A stretch of 64,000 nucleotides of DNA, from contig NZ_CP163525.1 in the NCBI RefSeq assembly GCF_041080655.1, positions 5,084,001-5,148,000 of the forward strand, written 5' to 3'. Shown here piece after piece: positions 52,543-59,984 of the stretch. The notes under the pieces are model-generated. The model was not told the origin of the DNA and did not search any database. It worked only from the letters and a program-made list of their open reading frames with translations. Both the position numbers and the translations under genes were made by a program. Every line of letters begins with the position of its first letter. The first letter of the stretch is position 1. The stretch is from Streptomyces sp. CG4. Its GTDB lineage: Bacteria > Actinomycetota > Actinomycetes > Streptomycetales > Streptomycetaceae.

Positions 52543-53253
52543 GTGTCTGTCACCAGCAACGAAGCCGTATGCGTCGATGAGGCCGTAACCGTCGATGAGG
52601 CGGTATCCGCCGTTGAAGCTGTGCCGGTTGATGAAGCCGTACCGGTTGATGAAGGCCTGTCCGCCGGCGAGACACCGCTGCGCGTAGCGGTCCTCGTGGG
52701 CAGCGTCCGGGAGGGCCGGCAGGGCCGGGCCGTCGCCGACTGGTTCCTCGCCGCCGCCGGTGACGCCGGCCTCGACCTCGACGTCATCGACCTCGCCGAG
52801 GTCGACCTGTCGCTGGTGCTGCCCGGCTGGGGCGGCACGCCGAGCCCCGCCGTCGCCGCCCTGCTGCGGGACGTCTCGCCGCGGCTCGCCGCCGCCGACG
52901 CGTTCGTCGTCGTCACGCCCGAGTACAACCACAGTTTCCCGGCGTCCCTGAAGAACTTCATCGACTGGCACCACGCCCAGTGGCATGCCAAGCCGGTCGG
53001 CTTCGTGTCGTACGGCGGCCTCGGCGGCGGGCTGCGCGCGGTCGAACAGCTCCGGCTGGTCTTCGCCGAACTGCACGCCATGACTGTGCGCGACTCGGTC
53101 AGCCTGCACGGCCCCTGGTCCGGCCTCGGGGAGGACGGCACACCCCGGGACGCGACCGTGTGCACCGGCGCCGTGAAGGGCATGCTCGGTCAACTCACCT
53201 GGTGGGGGCGGGCGTTGCGAGCCGCGCGGGCCGAACGCCCGTACGCCGGCTGA
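52543..53253 (+). CDS. NADPH-dependent FMN reductase with repetitive N-terminus
   Basis: 236 aa from GTG 52543, with GGGGGA 6 bp upstream. Residues 7-36 are five copies of a hexapeptide EAV-x-V-D encoded by an 18-bp tandem repeat (52561-52650), not part of the family. The flavodoxin-like core starts at about 45: LRVAVLVGSVREGRQGRAVA, VVVTPEYNHSFPASLKNFID and GFVSYGGLGGGLRAVEQLR. Reduces FMN or quinones with NADPH. First gene of an operon with the MFS exporter (16-bp gap), under divergent TetR control. Confidence 0.88.
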   Translation: MSVTSNEAVCVDEAVTVDEAVSAVEAVPVDEAVPVDEGLSAGETPLRVAVLVGSVREGRQGRAVADWFLAAAGDAGLDLDVIDLAEVDLSLVLPGWGGTPSPAVAALLRDVSPRLAAADAFVVVTPEYNHSFPASLKNFIDWHHAQWHAKPVGFVSYGGLGGGLRAVEQLRLVFAELHAMTVRDSVSLHGPWSGLGEDGTPRDATVCTGAVKGMLGQLTWWGRALRAARAERPYAG

Positions 53254-53269
53254 GGGCGGGGGAGGAGAG

Positions 53270-55249
53270 GTGGGGGAGATGCGTACGACCACGCCCGCCA
53301 CGGCACCGGCCCTGCCGGGTCCGAACCCGGCGAACCCGGGGGCCCCGGGAGCCCTGCTGGGCCTGGGAAGCCCGGCCACGGCCCTGAACCGCACCCTGGC
53401 CGTCACCGTCATCGGCTCGGTGATGGCGGTGCTCGACATGACGATCGTCAACGTCGCGATGCGCCGACTCTCGCAGTCCTTCGGCGCCTCGCTGCAGACC
53501 ATCCAGTGGACCGCCACCGCGTACACACTCGCGCTGGCCGCCGTCATCCCGACCGCCGCCTGGGCCATGGCCCGGCTCGGCGCCAAGCGCACCTATCTGA
53601 CCGCGCTCATCCTCTTCACCCTCGGCTCGCTCCTCGCCGCGTGCGCCTGGGACGCGGGCAGCCTCATCGCCTTCCGGGCGGTGCAGGGGCTCGGCGGCGG
53701 GCTGCTGCAACCGGTCGGCATGACGATGGTGATGGGCGCCGCCGACCGCAGCCGGCTAGGCCGTGCGATGGCCGTGGGCGGGCTGCCCATCCTCGTCGGG
53801 CCGGTCGCCGGCCCGGTGCTCGGCGGCTGGCTGGTCGACGCCGCCTCCTGGCACTGGATCTTCCTGGTCAACGTACCCGTCGGCGCCCTCGCCCTGGCAC
53901 TCGGACTACGACTGCTGCCGCCCGACGCGCAGACGCCCGGGACCGGCCCAGCGTCCGCGACCGATCCGGTGTCTGGGATCGGCCCGGCGTCTGGGACTGG
54001 CCCGACGATCGCGACCGGCCCGGCGTCTGGGACTGGCCGGACGATCGCGACCGGCCCGGCGCTCGGGACTGGCCCGACGACTGCGACCGGCCCGGCGTCC
54101 GGGATCGGCTCGGCGTCCGGGATCGGCTCGGCGTCCGGGATCGGCTCGGCGTCCGCGACCGATCCGGCGAGCGGGACTGGCCCGGCGTCTGGGATCGGCC
54201 TGACGTCTGGGACTGGCCCGACGATCGCGACCGATCCGGCGTCCGGTACTGATCCGGCGTCCGGGACCGGACTGACGTCTGGGACTGGCACTACGTCCGC
54301 GACCGATCTGGTGTCCGCGACAGGCCTGACGTCCGGGATCGGCCCGGCGTCCGGGACTGGCCCGACGACCGCGACCGGCCCCACAACCGCATCCGATCCG
54401 GTGACCGGAACCGATCCGGCGCCCGGAACCGACCCCACGACCGCGACCGGGCGTACCGCTGCCCGGCTGGACCTGCCCGGCCTGTTGATGCTCTCGCCCG
54501 GCCTCGCCCTGCTCCTGTACGGCCTGGCCCGGGGCGGCGAGCGCGGCGACTTGCTCGCACCCGGCGCCCTCGTGCCGGCCCTTGCCGGCGCGGCCCTCGC
54601 GGCGGGCTTCGTACGCCGGGCCCTCACCGCGTCCGCACCCCTGCTGGACCTGCGGCTGCTGCGCGATCGCACCTTCGCCGCCGGTATCGGCACGCTCGCG
54701 CTGTTCACCTGCGGCTACTTCGGCGCGATGCTGCTCGGCCCGCTGTACTGGCAGCAGGAGCGCGGCCTGAGCGCCACGGCGGCAGGGCTGCTGGGCGTGC
54801 CGACGGGTCTTGTCGTCGGTACGACCATGCAGTTCGCGGCGCGGCGGATCGACAAGGTGGCGCCGCGCCGGCTGATCCCGGCCGGCATCGCGGTGGCCGC
54901 CTTCGGGATGGCGCTGCTGGCCTGGCAGACCGGGGTGCCCGGGGTCGCGCCCTGGCGGATCGTCGCCTCGGCGATGGTGCTGGGCCTCGGCGTCGGCGTG
55001 GTGCTGCTGCCGACGATGACCACCGCGAGCCGGGAGCTGCCCGGGGACCGGCTGGCGGCGGCGAGCACCGCGCTGAGCATCAACTCCCAGCTGGGCGCGT
55101 CCGTCGGAACGGCCGTCCTGTCGGTGGTGCTGGGTCAGGCGGGCATGTCCCCGGCCGGCTTCCGCACCACGTACGCCGTGGCGGCGACCCTGCTGGCCCT
55201 GGCGGCACTGCCCGCCATGCGGCTGCCGGGCCGGCGGCAGCCCGCCTGA
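53270..55249 (+). CDS. DHA2-family MFS drug exporter with a tandem-repeat insertion
   Basis: 659 aa from GTG 53270 (ATG 53279 is an alternative; both sit after GGAGGAGAGG). 14-helix EmrB/QacA type: motif C-like SVMAVLDMTIVNVAMRRLSQ, AWAMARLGAKRTYLTALILF, QGLGGGLLQPVGM, GPVAGPVLGGWLVD. Between TM6 (RLLPPDAQ) and the next helix (LDLPGLLMLSPGLALLLYGL), where relatives have about 15 residues, there is a stretch of about 175 residues (about 222-398) of degenerate repeats such as SGIGPASGTGPTIATGPA. Without it the protein has the family length of about 485. The insert lies in the cytoplasmic central loop. The frame is intact, so it may be expressed. Confidence 0.9.
   Translation: MGEMRTTTPATAPALPGPNPANPGAPGALLGLGSPATALNRTLAVTVIGSVMAVLDMTIVNVAMRRLSQSFGASLQTIQWTATAYTLALAAVIPTAAWAMARLGAKRTYLTALILFTLGSLLAACAWDAGSLIAFRAVQGLGGGLLQPVGMTMVMGAADRSRLGRAMAVGGLPILVGPVAGPVLGGWLVDAASWHWIFLVNVPVGALALALGLRLLPPDAQTPGTGPASATDPVSGIGPASGTGPTIATGPASGTGRTIATGPALGTGPTTATGPASGIGSASGIGSASGIGSASATDPASGTGPASGIGLTSGTGPTIATDPASGTDPASGTGLTSGTGTTSATDLVSATGLTSGIGPASGTGPTTATGPTTASDPVTGTDPAPGTDPTTATGRTAARLDLPGLLMLSPGLALLLYGLARGGERGDLLAPGALVPALAGAALAAGFVRRALTASAPLLDLRLLRDRTFAAGIGTLALFTCGYFGAMLLGPLYWQQERGLSATAAGLLGVPTGLVVGTTMQFAARRIDKVAPRRLIPAGIAVAAFGMALLAWQTGVPGVAPWRIVASAMVLGLGVGVVLLPTMTTASRELPGDRLAAASTALSINSQLGASVGTAVLSVVLGQAGMSPAGFRTTYAVAATLLALAALPAMRLPGRRQPA
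53935..54470 (+). repeat. 18-bp minisatellite inside the MFS gene
   Basis: About 30 imperfect 18-bp units with a hexapeptide reading; three adjacent copies of GGGATCGGCTCGGCGTCC are exact at 54101-54118, 54119-54136 and 54137-54154. All length changes seen keep the frame. Confidence 0.9.
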
Positions 55250-55697
55250 CCGCGGTCCCGGGCGACGGTCGTCCCACCTGCCCGTCGTCCCACCTGGCGG
55301 TCCTCCCCGGCCGGCGGTCTTCCCACCTGGCGGTCGTCCCACCTGGCGGTCGTCCCACCTGGCGGTCGTCCCACCTGGCGGTCGTCCCACTGGGGTCGTC
55401 CCGGCCAGCGGTCGTCTCACCTGCAGGTCGTCCCACTTGCCGGTTGCCCCACCTGCCGGTCGTCCCGGCCGGCGACAGCCCGCCTGACCGCGGTCCCGGC
55501 CGGCGGTCGTCCCACCTGCCCGTCGTCCCCCCAGGCCGGCGTCCCCCAGGCCGGCGTCCCCCCAGGCCGTCGTCCCCCCTGCCGGTCGCCCGGCCGGCCG
55601 TCGCCCCCCAGGCCGTCGTCCCACCTACCGGTCGTCCCGCCCGCCCGTCATCCCCGCCCGCCCGTCATCCCCGCCCGCCCGTCGTCCCCGCTGGCCG
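55250..55697. repeat. 450-bp intergenic minisatellite, 16-bp unit
   Basis: Degenerate copies of CCCACCTGGCGGTCGT fill the spacer between the MFS and ribA genes. At least four successive copies are near-exact between 55322 and 55390; further right, units degrade to GTCCCCCCAGGCCG and CCGCCCGCCCGTCATC. No gene is supported; open frames here are repeats (GRPPGGTTARWDD). No spacers as in a CRISPR. Confidence 0.88.
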
Positions 55698-56339
55698 TCA
55701 GCCCGCGTTCCGTTCCGTCAGTTCGGCCAGCGGCAGGGTGTGGCGGGTCTGCAGGACCTTCGCGCGCAGGTAGCGGACGTTGTGGGCCGTGGTGAAGACG
55801 CCGGTCGGCACCCGGTCCCGTACGACGACGCCCAGTTCGCGCAACTGCTCCGCCTTGTCGGGGTTGTTGGACAGCAGGTCCAGTTCCTCGATGCCGAGCG
55901 CGGTGAGCATCTGCCCGGCGGCCGTGTAGTCGCGGGCGTCCTCCGGCAGGCCGAGCGCGGCGTTCGCCTCGTAGGTGTCGAGGCCCTGGTCCTGCAGGGC
56001 GTAGGCGTCGAGCTTGTTGTAGAGGCCGATGCCGCGGCCCTCCTGGCGGAGATAGAGCAGGACGCCGCCGCGGTCGGCGATGCGCTCGACCGCCTCGCGC
56101 AGCTGGGGACCGCAGTCGCAGCGGGCCGAGCCGAAGACGTCACCGGTCAGGCACTCGGAGTGCAGTCGCACCAGCGGGACGGAGCCCGGGGCCGGGTCGC
56201 CGAGGACGACGGCGACGTGCTCCTGACCGTCGGCCAGGCCGTGGAAGGTGACGAGTTCGGCGTCCACGCTGTAGCCGTCGTGGAAGCGCAGCGGTACCCG
56301 GACGCGGGCGCGCGGCGTGGCGGCGGGGGTGTCGGGCAT
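55698..56339 (-). CDS. ribA: GTP cyclohydrolase II
   Basis: 213 aa. Opens GTP to the first pyrimidine of riboflavin synthesis. Zinc ligands are Cys63, Cys74 and Cys76 in HSECLTGDVFGSARCDCG, the catalytic region is LYLRQEGRGIGLYNK and the key Tyr113 is present in KLDAYALQDQG (E. coli Tyr105 position), so it should be a true cyclohydrolase II and not the variant that stops at the formyl intermediate known from another Streptomyces paralogue. It is stand-alone, with no DHBP synthase domain. Its promoter has two TTCAA-type motifs shared with the neighbouring MarR gene. Confidence 0.94.
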   Translation of the reverse strand: MPDTPAATPRARVRVPLRFHDGYSVDAELVTFHGLADGQEHVAVVLGDPAPGSVPLVRLHSECLTGDVFGSARCDCGPQLREAVERIADRGGVLLYLRQEGRGIGLYNKLDAYALQDQGLDTYEANAALGLPEDARDYTAAGQMLTALGIEELDLLSNNPDKAEQLRELGVVVRDRVPTGVFTTAHNVRYLRAKVLQTRHTLPLAELTERNAG

Positions 56340-56362
56340 GCGGGTCCCTCCGAGAGCGGCAG

Positions 56363-56421
56363 CTGCTTCAGATTTGAAGCAGCGGGTTCGGAGGGAACCC
56401 TATCCATGTTTCAAACTTAAA
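56363..56421. promoter_or_regulatory. Two putative MarR sites upstream of ribA
   Basis: CTGCTTCA-GATT-TGAAGCAG (56363-56382, perfect 8-bp arms) and TTCAAACTTAAA (56410-56421). Both contain the TTCAA-N2-TTGAA pattern found before the reductase-deaminase gene at 57058-57069. Confidence 0.7.
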
Positions 56422-56519
56422 GCAATTGTTTTCCGGGTGTCGGGTGTGACTTACGGGTGCCAGTGGGTGCGGGTGGGTGCCCGGTGGGTGCGACTGGGTC
56501 CCGATGGGCGCCGTGGGAC

Positions 56520-57038
56520 TCAGGAACCGGAGCAGGACGACCGGCGCCGCCACGGGACGTCGTCCGTCCCGGCGTCGCCGCCCTCGTCGCCCTGCAGGCC
56601 GCGCGCGACCCCCGTGAAGATCTCCTCCAGCTGCCCCACCTGCTCCGGCGTGAGCCGGTCGAACAGGGTGGCGCGCACGGTCGCGACGTGTCCGGGCGCC
56701 GTATGCTCCAGCACGGCCATCCCCTCGTCCGTCAGCACGGCGATGCTGCTGCGCTTGTCCCAGCGGCAGTTCTCCCGGCGCACCAGCCCGTCCCGTTCGA
56801 GACGGGTCACCGCATAGGTCAGCCGGCTGCGCGTGATCTTCAGTGTCTCGGCGAGGTCGGTCATGCGCAGCCGCCGGTCGGGCGCGTCGGACAGATTGGC
56901 CAGCACGGAGTAGAACAGGTGCGGCATGCCGGCGTCCTGCTGGAGCTGTCGGTCGATCGCGTCCTCCAGGAGGTGCGTCGCGGCGAGATACGCGCGCCAG
57001 GCGCGCTGCTCCTCGGGGGTGAGCCAGCGGGTCGTCAT
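56520..57038 (-). CDS. MarR-family regulator of the riboflavin-type module
   Basis: 172 aa from ATG 57038 (MTTRWLTPEEQRAWRAYLAA). Winged HTH: MPHLFYSVLANLSDAPDRRL, RMTDLAETLKITRSRLTYAV and TRLERDGLVRRENCRWDKRS, then the wing SIAVLTDEGMAVLEHTAPGH. The WLTPEEQRAWRAYL start is typical of a large Streptomyces MarR subgroup. It is encoded between ribA (same strand) and the divergent reductase-deaminase gene, and the shared TTCAA-N2-TTGAA motif makes both likely targets. Confidence 0.92.
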   Translation of the reverse strand: MTTRWLTPEEQRAWRAYLAATHLLEDAIDRQLQQDAGMPHLFYSVLANLSDAPDRRLRMTDLAETLKITRSRLTYAVTRLERDGLVRRENCRWDKRSSIAVLTDEGMAVLEHTAPGHVATVRATLFDRLTPEQVGQLEEIFTGVARGLQGDEGGDAGTDDVPWRRRSSCSGS

Positions 57039-57050
57039 GCCGCCAGTGTA

Positions 57051-57073
57051 GGTTTGTTTCAAACTTGAACCAA
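57051..57073. promoter_or_regulatory. Putative MarR site between marR and the reductase-deaminase gene
   Basis: TTCAA-AC-TTGAA (57058-57069) inside a wider imperfect GGTT...GAACC repeat; 13 bp from the marR start and 40 bp from the divergent gene. Confidence 0.72.
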
Positions 57074-57108
57074 GGCCGACTTCGCCACTTCCCAGGGAGA
57101 GCACGCCG

Positions 57109-58242
57109 ATGCCGTACCCGTACGTGCTGCTGTCCGCCGCCGTCTCCCTCGACGGCTACCTGGACGACACCGGCCCCGAGCGGCTGCTGCTGTCCAGTCC
57201 GGCCGACTTCGACCGGGTCGACGCGGTACGGGCCTCGGTCGACGCCATCCTCATCGGCGCCGGCACCATCCGCGCCGACAACCCGCGGCTGCTGGTCAAC
57301 TCCGCCGAGCGCCGCGCGGCCCGCCTCCGGGAGGGCCGGTCGGAGTATCCGCTGAAGGTGACCGTCACCGCCACCGGTGCCCTCGACCCCGACGCAAAGT
57401 TCTGGCACACCGGCGGCGACAAGCTCGTCTACACGACCGACCAGGGTGCCGAGCAAGCCACCCGCCGCCTCGGCGGCACCGCCGACGTCGTCCCGCTCGG
57501 CCCCGAGCTCGACTGGCGCGCCGTGCTGTCCCACCTGCACGACGTGCGCGGCGTACGGCGGCTGATGGTCGAGGGCGGCGGCACGGTCCACACCCAGCTG
57601 CTGCGGCAGGGCCTCGCCGACGAGCTGCAGCTGGTCCTCGCCCCGCTGTTCGTCGGCGACCCGGCCGCGCCCCGCCTGTTCGGCCCGGGCGGCTACCAGT
57701 CCGGCCGGCTGCGGCTGACCGAGACCCGCCGGATCGAGGACGTGGTCCTCATGCGCTACGAGCCCACGGCCCCCGGCACCGGGCCGCTCCCCACCGCCGC
57801 CGACCGCCACTGGCTGCGCACCGCCTGCGAACTCGCCGCGCTGTGCCCGCCCTCGCCCACGGCGTTCAGCGTGGGTGCGGTGGTGGTCGCCGCCGACGGT
57901 ACGGAGCTGGCCCGTGGCCACTCGCGCGAGGGGGCCGACCCCGTGGTCCACGCCGAGGAGGCGGCGCTGGCCAAGCTCGACCCGGCGGACCCGCGGCTGG
58001 CCACCGCCACCGTCTACAGCAGCCTGGAGCCGTGCGCCCGGCGCGCCTCCCGCCCCGCGCCGTGCTCCGAGCTGATCCTCCGGGCGGGGGTACGGCGGGT
58101 GGTCACGGCGTGGCAGGAGCCGGACACGTTCGTGGACGCGGCCGACGGGACCGGGGTGCTGGTGAAGGGGGGCGCCGAGGTGGTCGTACTGCCGGAGTGC
58201 GAGGAGCAGGCCAAGGCGCCGAACAGGCATCTGGTGGAGTGA
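57109..58242 (+). CDS. RibD-type reductase-deaminase fusion with reversed domain order
   Basis: 377 aa. Residues 1-225 are a RibD C-terminal/DHFR-like reductase: YVLLSAAVSLDGYLDD, DAILIGAGTIRADNPRLLVN, VRRLMVEGGGTVHTQLLRQG and LADELQLVLAPLFVGD. Residues 235-370 are a zinc deaminase: PSPTAFSVGAVVVAADGTEL, VHAEEAALAKL (zinc His and catalytic Glu) and SLEPCARRASRPAPC (zinc cysteines). Canonical RibD has deaminase first. It would carry out the two steps after ribA in riboflavin or a deazaflavin/toxoflavin-like pathway. The start ATG follows GGGAGA. Confidence 0.9.
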   Translation: MPYPYVLLSAAVSLDGYLDDTGPERLLLSSPADFDRVDAVRASVDAILIGAGTIRADNPRLLVNSAERRAARLREGRSEYPLKVTVTATGALDPDAKFWHTGGDKLVYTTDQGAEQATRRLGGTADVVPLGPELDWRAVLSHLHDVRGVRRLMVEGGGTVHTQLLRQGLADELQLVLAPLFVGDPAAPRLFGPGGYQSGRLRLTETRRIEDVVLMRYEPTAPGTGPLPTAADRHWLRTACELAALCPPSPTAFSVGAVVVAADGTELARGHSREGADPVVHAEEAALAKLDPADPRLATATVYSSLEPCARRASRPAPCSELILRAGVRRVVTAWQEPDTFVDAADGTGVLVKGGAEVVVLPECEEQAKAPNRHLVE

Positions 58243-58276
58243 CGCGCCCGGAGGATGCTCAGGGCCGGTGAAAACA

Positions 58277-58313
58277 CCCAGGGCCCGGAAACCATTGGTT
58301 TCCGGGCCCTGGG
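58277..58313. terminator. Bidirectional terminator, 17-bp stem
   Basis: A perfect stem 58277-58293 with 58297-58313 (CCCAGGGCCCGGAAACC) and loop ATT lies between the reductase-deaminase gene and tRNA-fMet, which converge. Confidence 0.92.
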
Positions 58314-58320
58314 CCTTCAG

Positions 58321-58394
58321 TAGCGGGGACAGGATTTGAACCTGCGACCTCTGGGTTATGAGCCCAGCGAGCTACCGAGCTGCTCCACCCCGCG
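58321..58394 (-). tRNA. Initiator tRNA-fMet(CAU)
   Basis: The reverse strand begins CGCGGGGTGGAGCAGCTCGG, with anticodon stem CTGGG/CCCAG (three G-C pairs, the initiator mark), loop CTCATAA (CAT), an unpaired first base (C1 opposite T72) and discriminator A; no CCA is encoded. Confidence 0.95.
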
Positions 58395-58453
58395 TCGTTG
58401 TGACTCCAGTGTACGCCATGCGCAGGACAGCTTGCACACCGGTTAACCGCGGC

Positions 58454-58663
58454 ATGTCCTCCTCGCCCCGGCCGCCCCGCGGTCGGGCCCTGATCGTCTT
58501 CACCCACGGTGACCGGACGACCGCCCTCCGCATAACATCTGAGACACCATCAAAAACCCGGATACTCCTGAACGGCGACCAACTCGCCCGATTTGCAGCG
58601 GTCGTGACCGGTAAGTCCCCACTGGAAAGCGTTAATGATCAAGCCGAACGGCTTGGAAAGTGA
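58454..58663 (+). CDS. Possible 69-residue protein
   Basis: From ATG 58454: MSSSPRPPRGRALIVFTHGD, RTTALRITSETPSKTRILLN and GDQLARFAAVVTGKSPLESV. The middle reads protein-like, but no SD is visible and third-position GC falls sharply in the second half. It ends 36 bp before the riboswitch region. It could also be an untranslated leader; treat as doubtful. Confidence 0.3.
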   Translation: MSSSPRPPRGRALIVFTHGDRTTALRITSETPSKTRILLNGDQLARFAAVVTGKSPLESVNDQAERLGK

Positions 58664-58699
58664 CTCTGAGGTCTATTAACGTTCGATAACGCAGCGCGG

Positions 58700-58893
58700 T
58701 CGTCCCAGCCGTCACAAGAGGCGGCTCCGTGCGCACGCGCCGAATCCCGTAAGGGAACCGGGGAACCACCACCTTGGGGTGAATCACGCGCATACTGACG
58801 TGAACTCGTCGAGTCCACGCCCGGTATACGCGCGTAGGAGACCTTCCTGCTCCGAACCCGTCAGCTAACCCGGTAGGCGGAGGAAGGAAAGGA
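58700..58893 (+). promoter_or_regulatory. ydaO/yuaA-type (c-di-AMP) riboswitch
   Basis: The leader of the M23 hydrolase gene shows the conserved blocks of the actinobacterial ydaO class: AAGGGAACCGGGGAACCACC with CTTGGGGTGAATC (58752-58784), and the 3' half TAGGAGACCTTCCTGCTCCG, AACCCGTCAGCTAACCCGGT and AGGCGGAGGAAGGAAAGGAG (58834-58894). In Streptomyces such elements sit before cell-wall hydrolases and are turned off by c-di-AMP. The SD lies at the very end. Exact ends need a covariance-model search. Confidence 0.85.
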
Positions 58894-58903
58894 GCACGCC
58901 CGA

Positions 58904-59914
58904 GTGGCGTCCAACCGGCCCGCCCCAGAAGCCCCGTTCGAGCCCGCGCAAGCCGAGCCGGATACCTTCGGCTACGGCGCCTACCGTGCGGAGGAGGGCC
59001 CCTGGGAGGAGTGGAACCCCACCGAGGAATCCCTCAACCCCGTCCGCGGCCGGCACCGCGTCGCCAAGCAGCGCGGCGGATTCGCGCGCAGCTCCACCGT
59101 CCTCGGCGTCGGTGTGATGGCCGCCGTCGGCGCGGGCGGCATGGCCAGCGCCAACACCGGCAAGCCGCCGGTCTCCATATCCCTGCCCGACTCGGTGACC
59201 CACTTCTTCGGCGAGGACTCCGCCCACCAGCACCAGGCCACCGCCACCGGGCTCAGCAAGGTCGGCGTGACCACCGACAGCGGTGACAGCGGCGATGCCG
59301 GCGAGGCCCTGCGCAACCGGATCATGGCCCAGGCCGAGCATCAGCAGAGCAAGGCCGACAGCAAGGCCACCGCCGCCGCCGAGAAGCAGACCGCCGACGC
59401 GGCGGCCAAGGCGGAGAAGGAGGCCGCGGCCAAGGCTGCCGCCGCCAAGCAGAAGGCGGAGGCCGACGCCGAGCAGGCGGCCGAGGCCAAGCGGCTGGCG
59501 GAGCTGGCCAAGCAGTACCAGCTGCCCGTCGTCTCGTACACGATCACCGGCACCTTCGGTCAGCCCGGCGCGATGTGGTCCTCCGGCTACCACACCGGTC
59601 TCGACTTCGCCGCCCCCACCGGCACCCTCATCAAGGCCGTCCACAGCGGCACGATCACCGAGGCCGGCTGGGCCGGCGCCTACGGCTACCGCACCATCCT
59701 GACCCTGGACGACGGCACCGAGCTGTGGTTCTGCCACCAGTCCTCGATCAACGTCTCGGTCGGCCAGAAGGTCTCCACCGGCGATGTCATCGGCCGCATC
59801 GGCGCCACCGGCAACGTCACCGGCCCGCACCTCCACCTGGAGGTCCACCCGAACGGCCAGGCGTCCGCCATCGACCCGGCGCCGTGGCTGCGCGACAAGG
59901 GCCTCAACCCCTGA
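58904..59914 (+). CDS. M23-family cell-wall endopeptidase
   Basis: 336 aa from GTG 58904. A long hydrophilic N-terminus precedes a membrane/signal stretch (SSTVLGVGVMAAVGAGGMAS, about residues 64-83). An Ala/Lys/Glu coiled coil follows (AQAEHQQSKADSKATAAAEK to AEAKRLAELAKQY, about 145-205), then the LytM/M23 domain: GYHTGLDFAAPTGTLIKAVH, the zinc-binding H-x(n)-D pair and the downstream GPHLHLEVHPNG. It cuts peptidoglycan cross-bridges during growth or sporulation. Expression is probably limited by the c-di-AMP riboswitch upstream. Confidence 0.93.
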   Translation: MASNRPAPEAPFEPAQAEPDTFGYGAYRAEEGPWEEWNPTEESLNPVRGRHRVAKQRGGFARSSTVLGVGVMAAVGAGGMASANTGKPPVSISLPDSVTHFFGEDSAHQHQATATGLSKVGVTTDSGDSGDAGEALRNRIMAQAEHQQSKADSKATAAAEKQTADAAAKAEKEAAAKAAAAKQKAEADAEQAAEAKRLAELAKQYQLPVVSYTITGTFGQPGAMWSSGYHTGLDFAAPTGTLIKAVHSGTITEAGWAGAYGYRTILTLDDGTELWFCHQSSINVSVGQKVSTGDVIGRIGATGNVTGPHLHLEVHPNGQASAIDPAPWLRDKGLNP

Positions 59915-59984
59915 CCATGGCATGCGTGTGAACGCGACGCCGGCGGCGGAATGAGATCATCCACCGTCGGCGTTGATGTGGAAC

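Noticed and set aside
55262..55697. CRISPR-like regular repeats
   Set aside because: Units are about 16 bp, directly adjacent and degenerate, with no unique spacers, and there are no cas genes.
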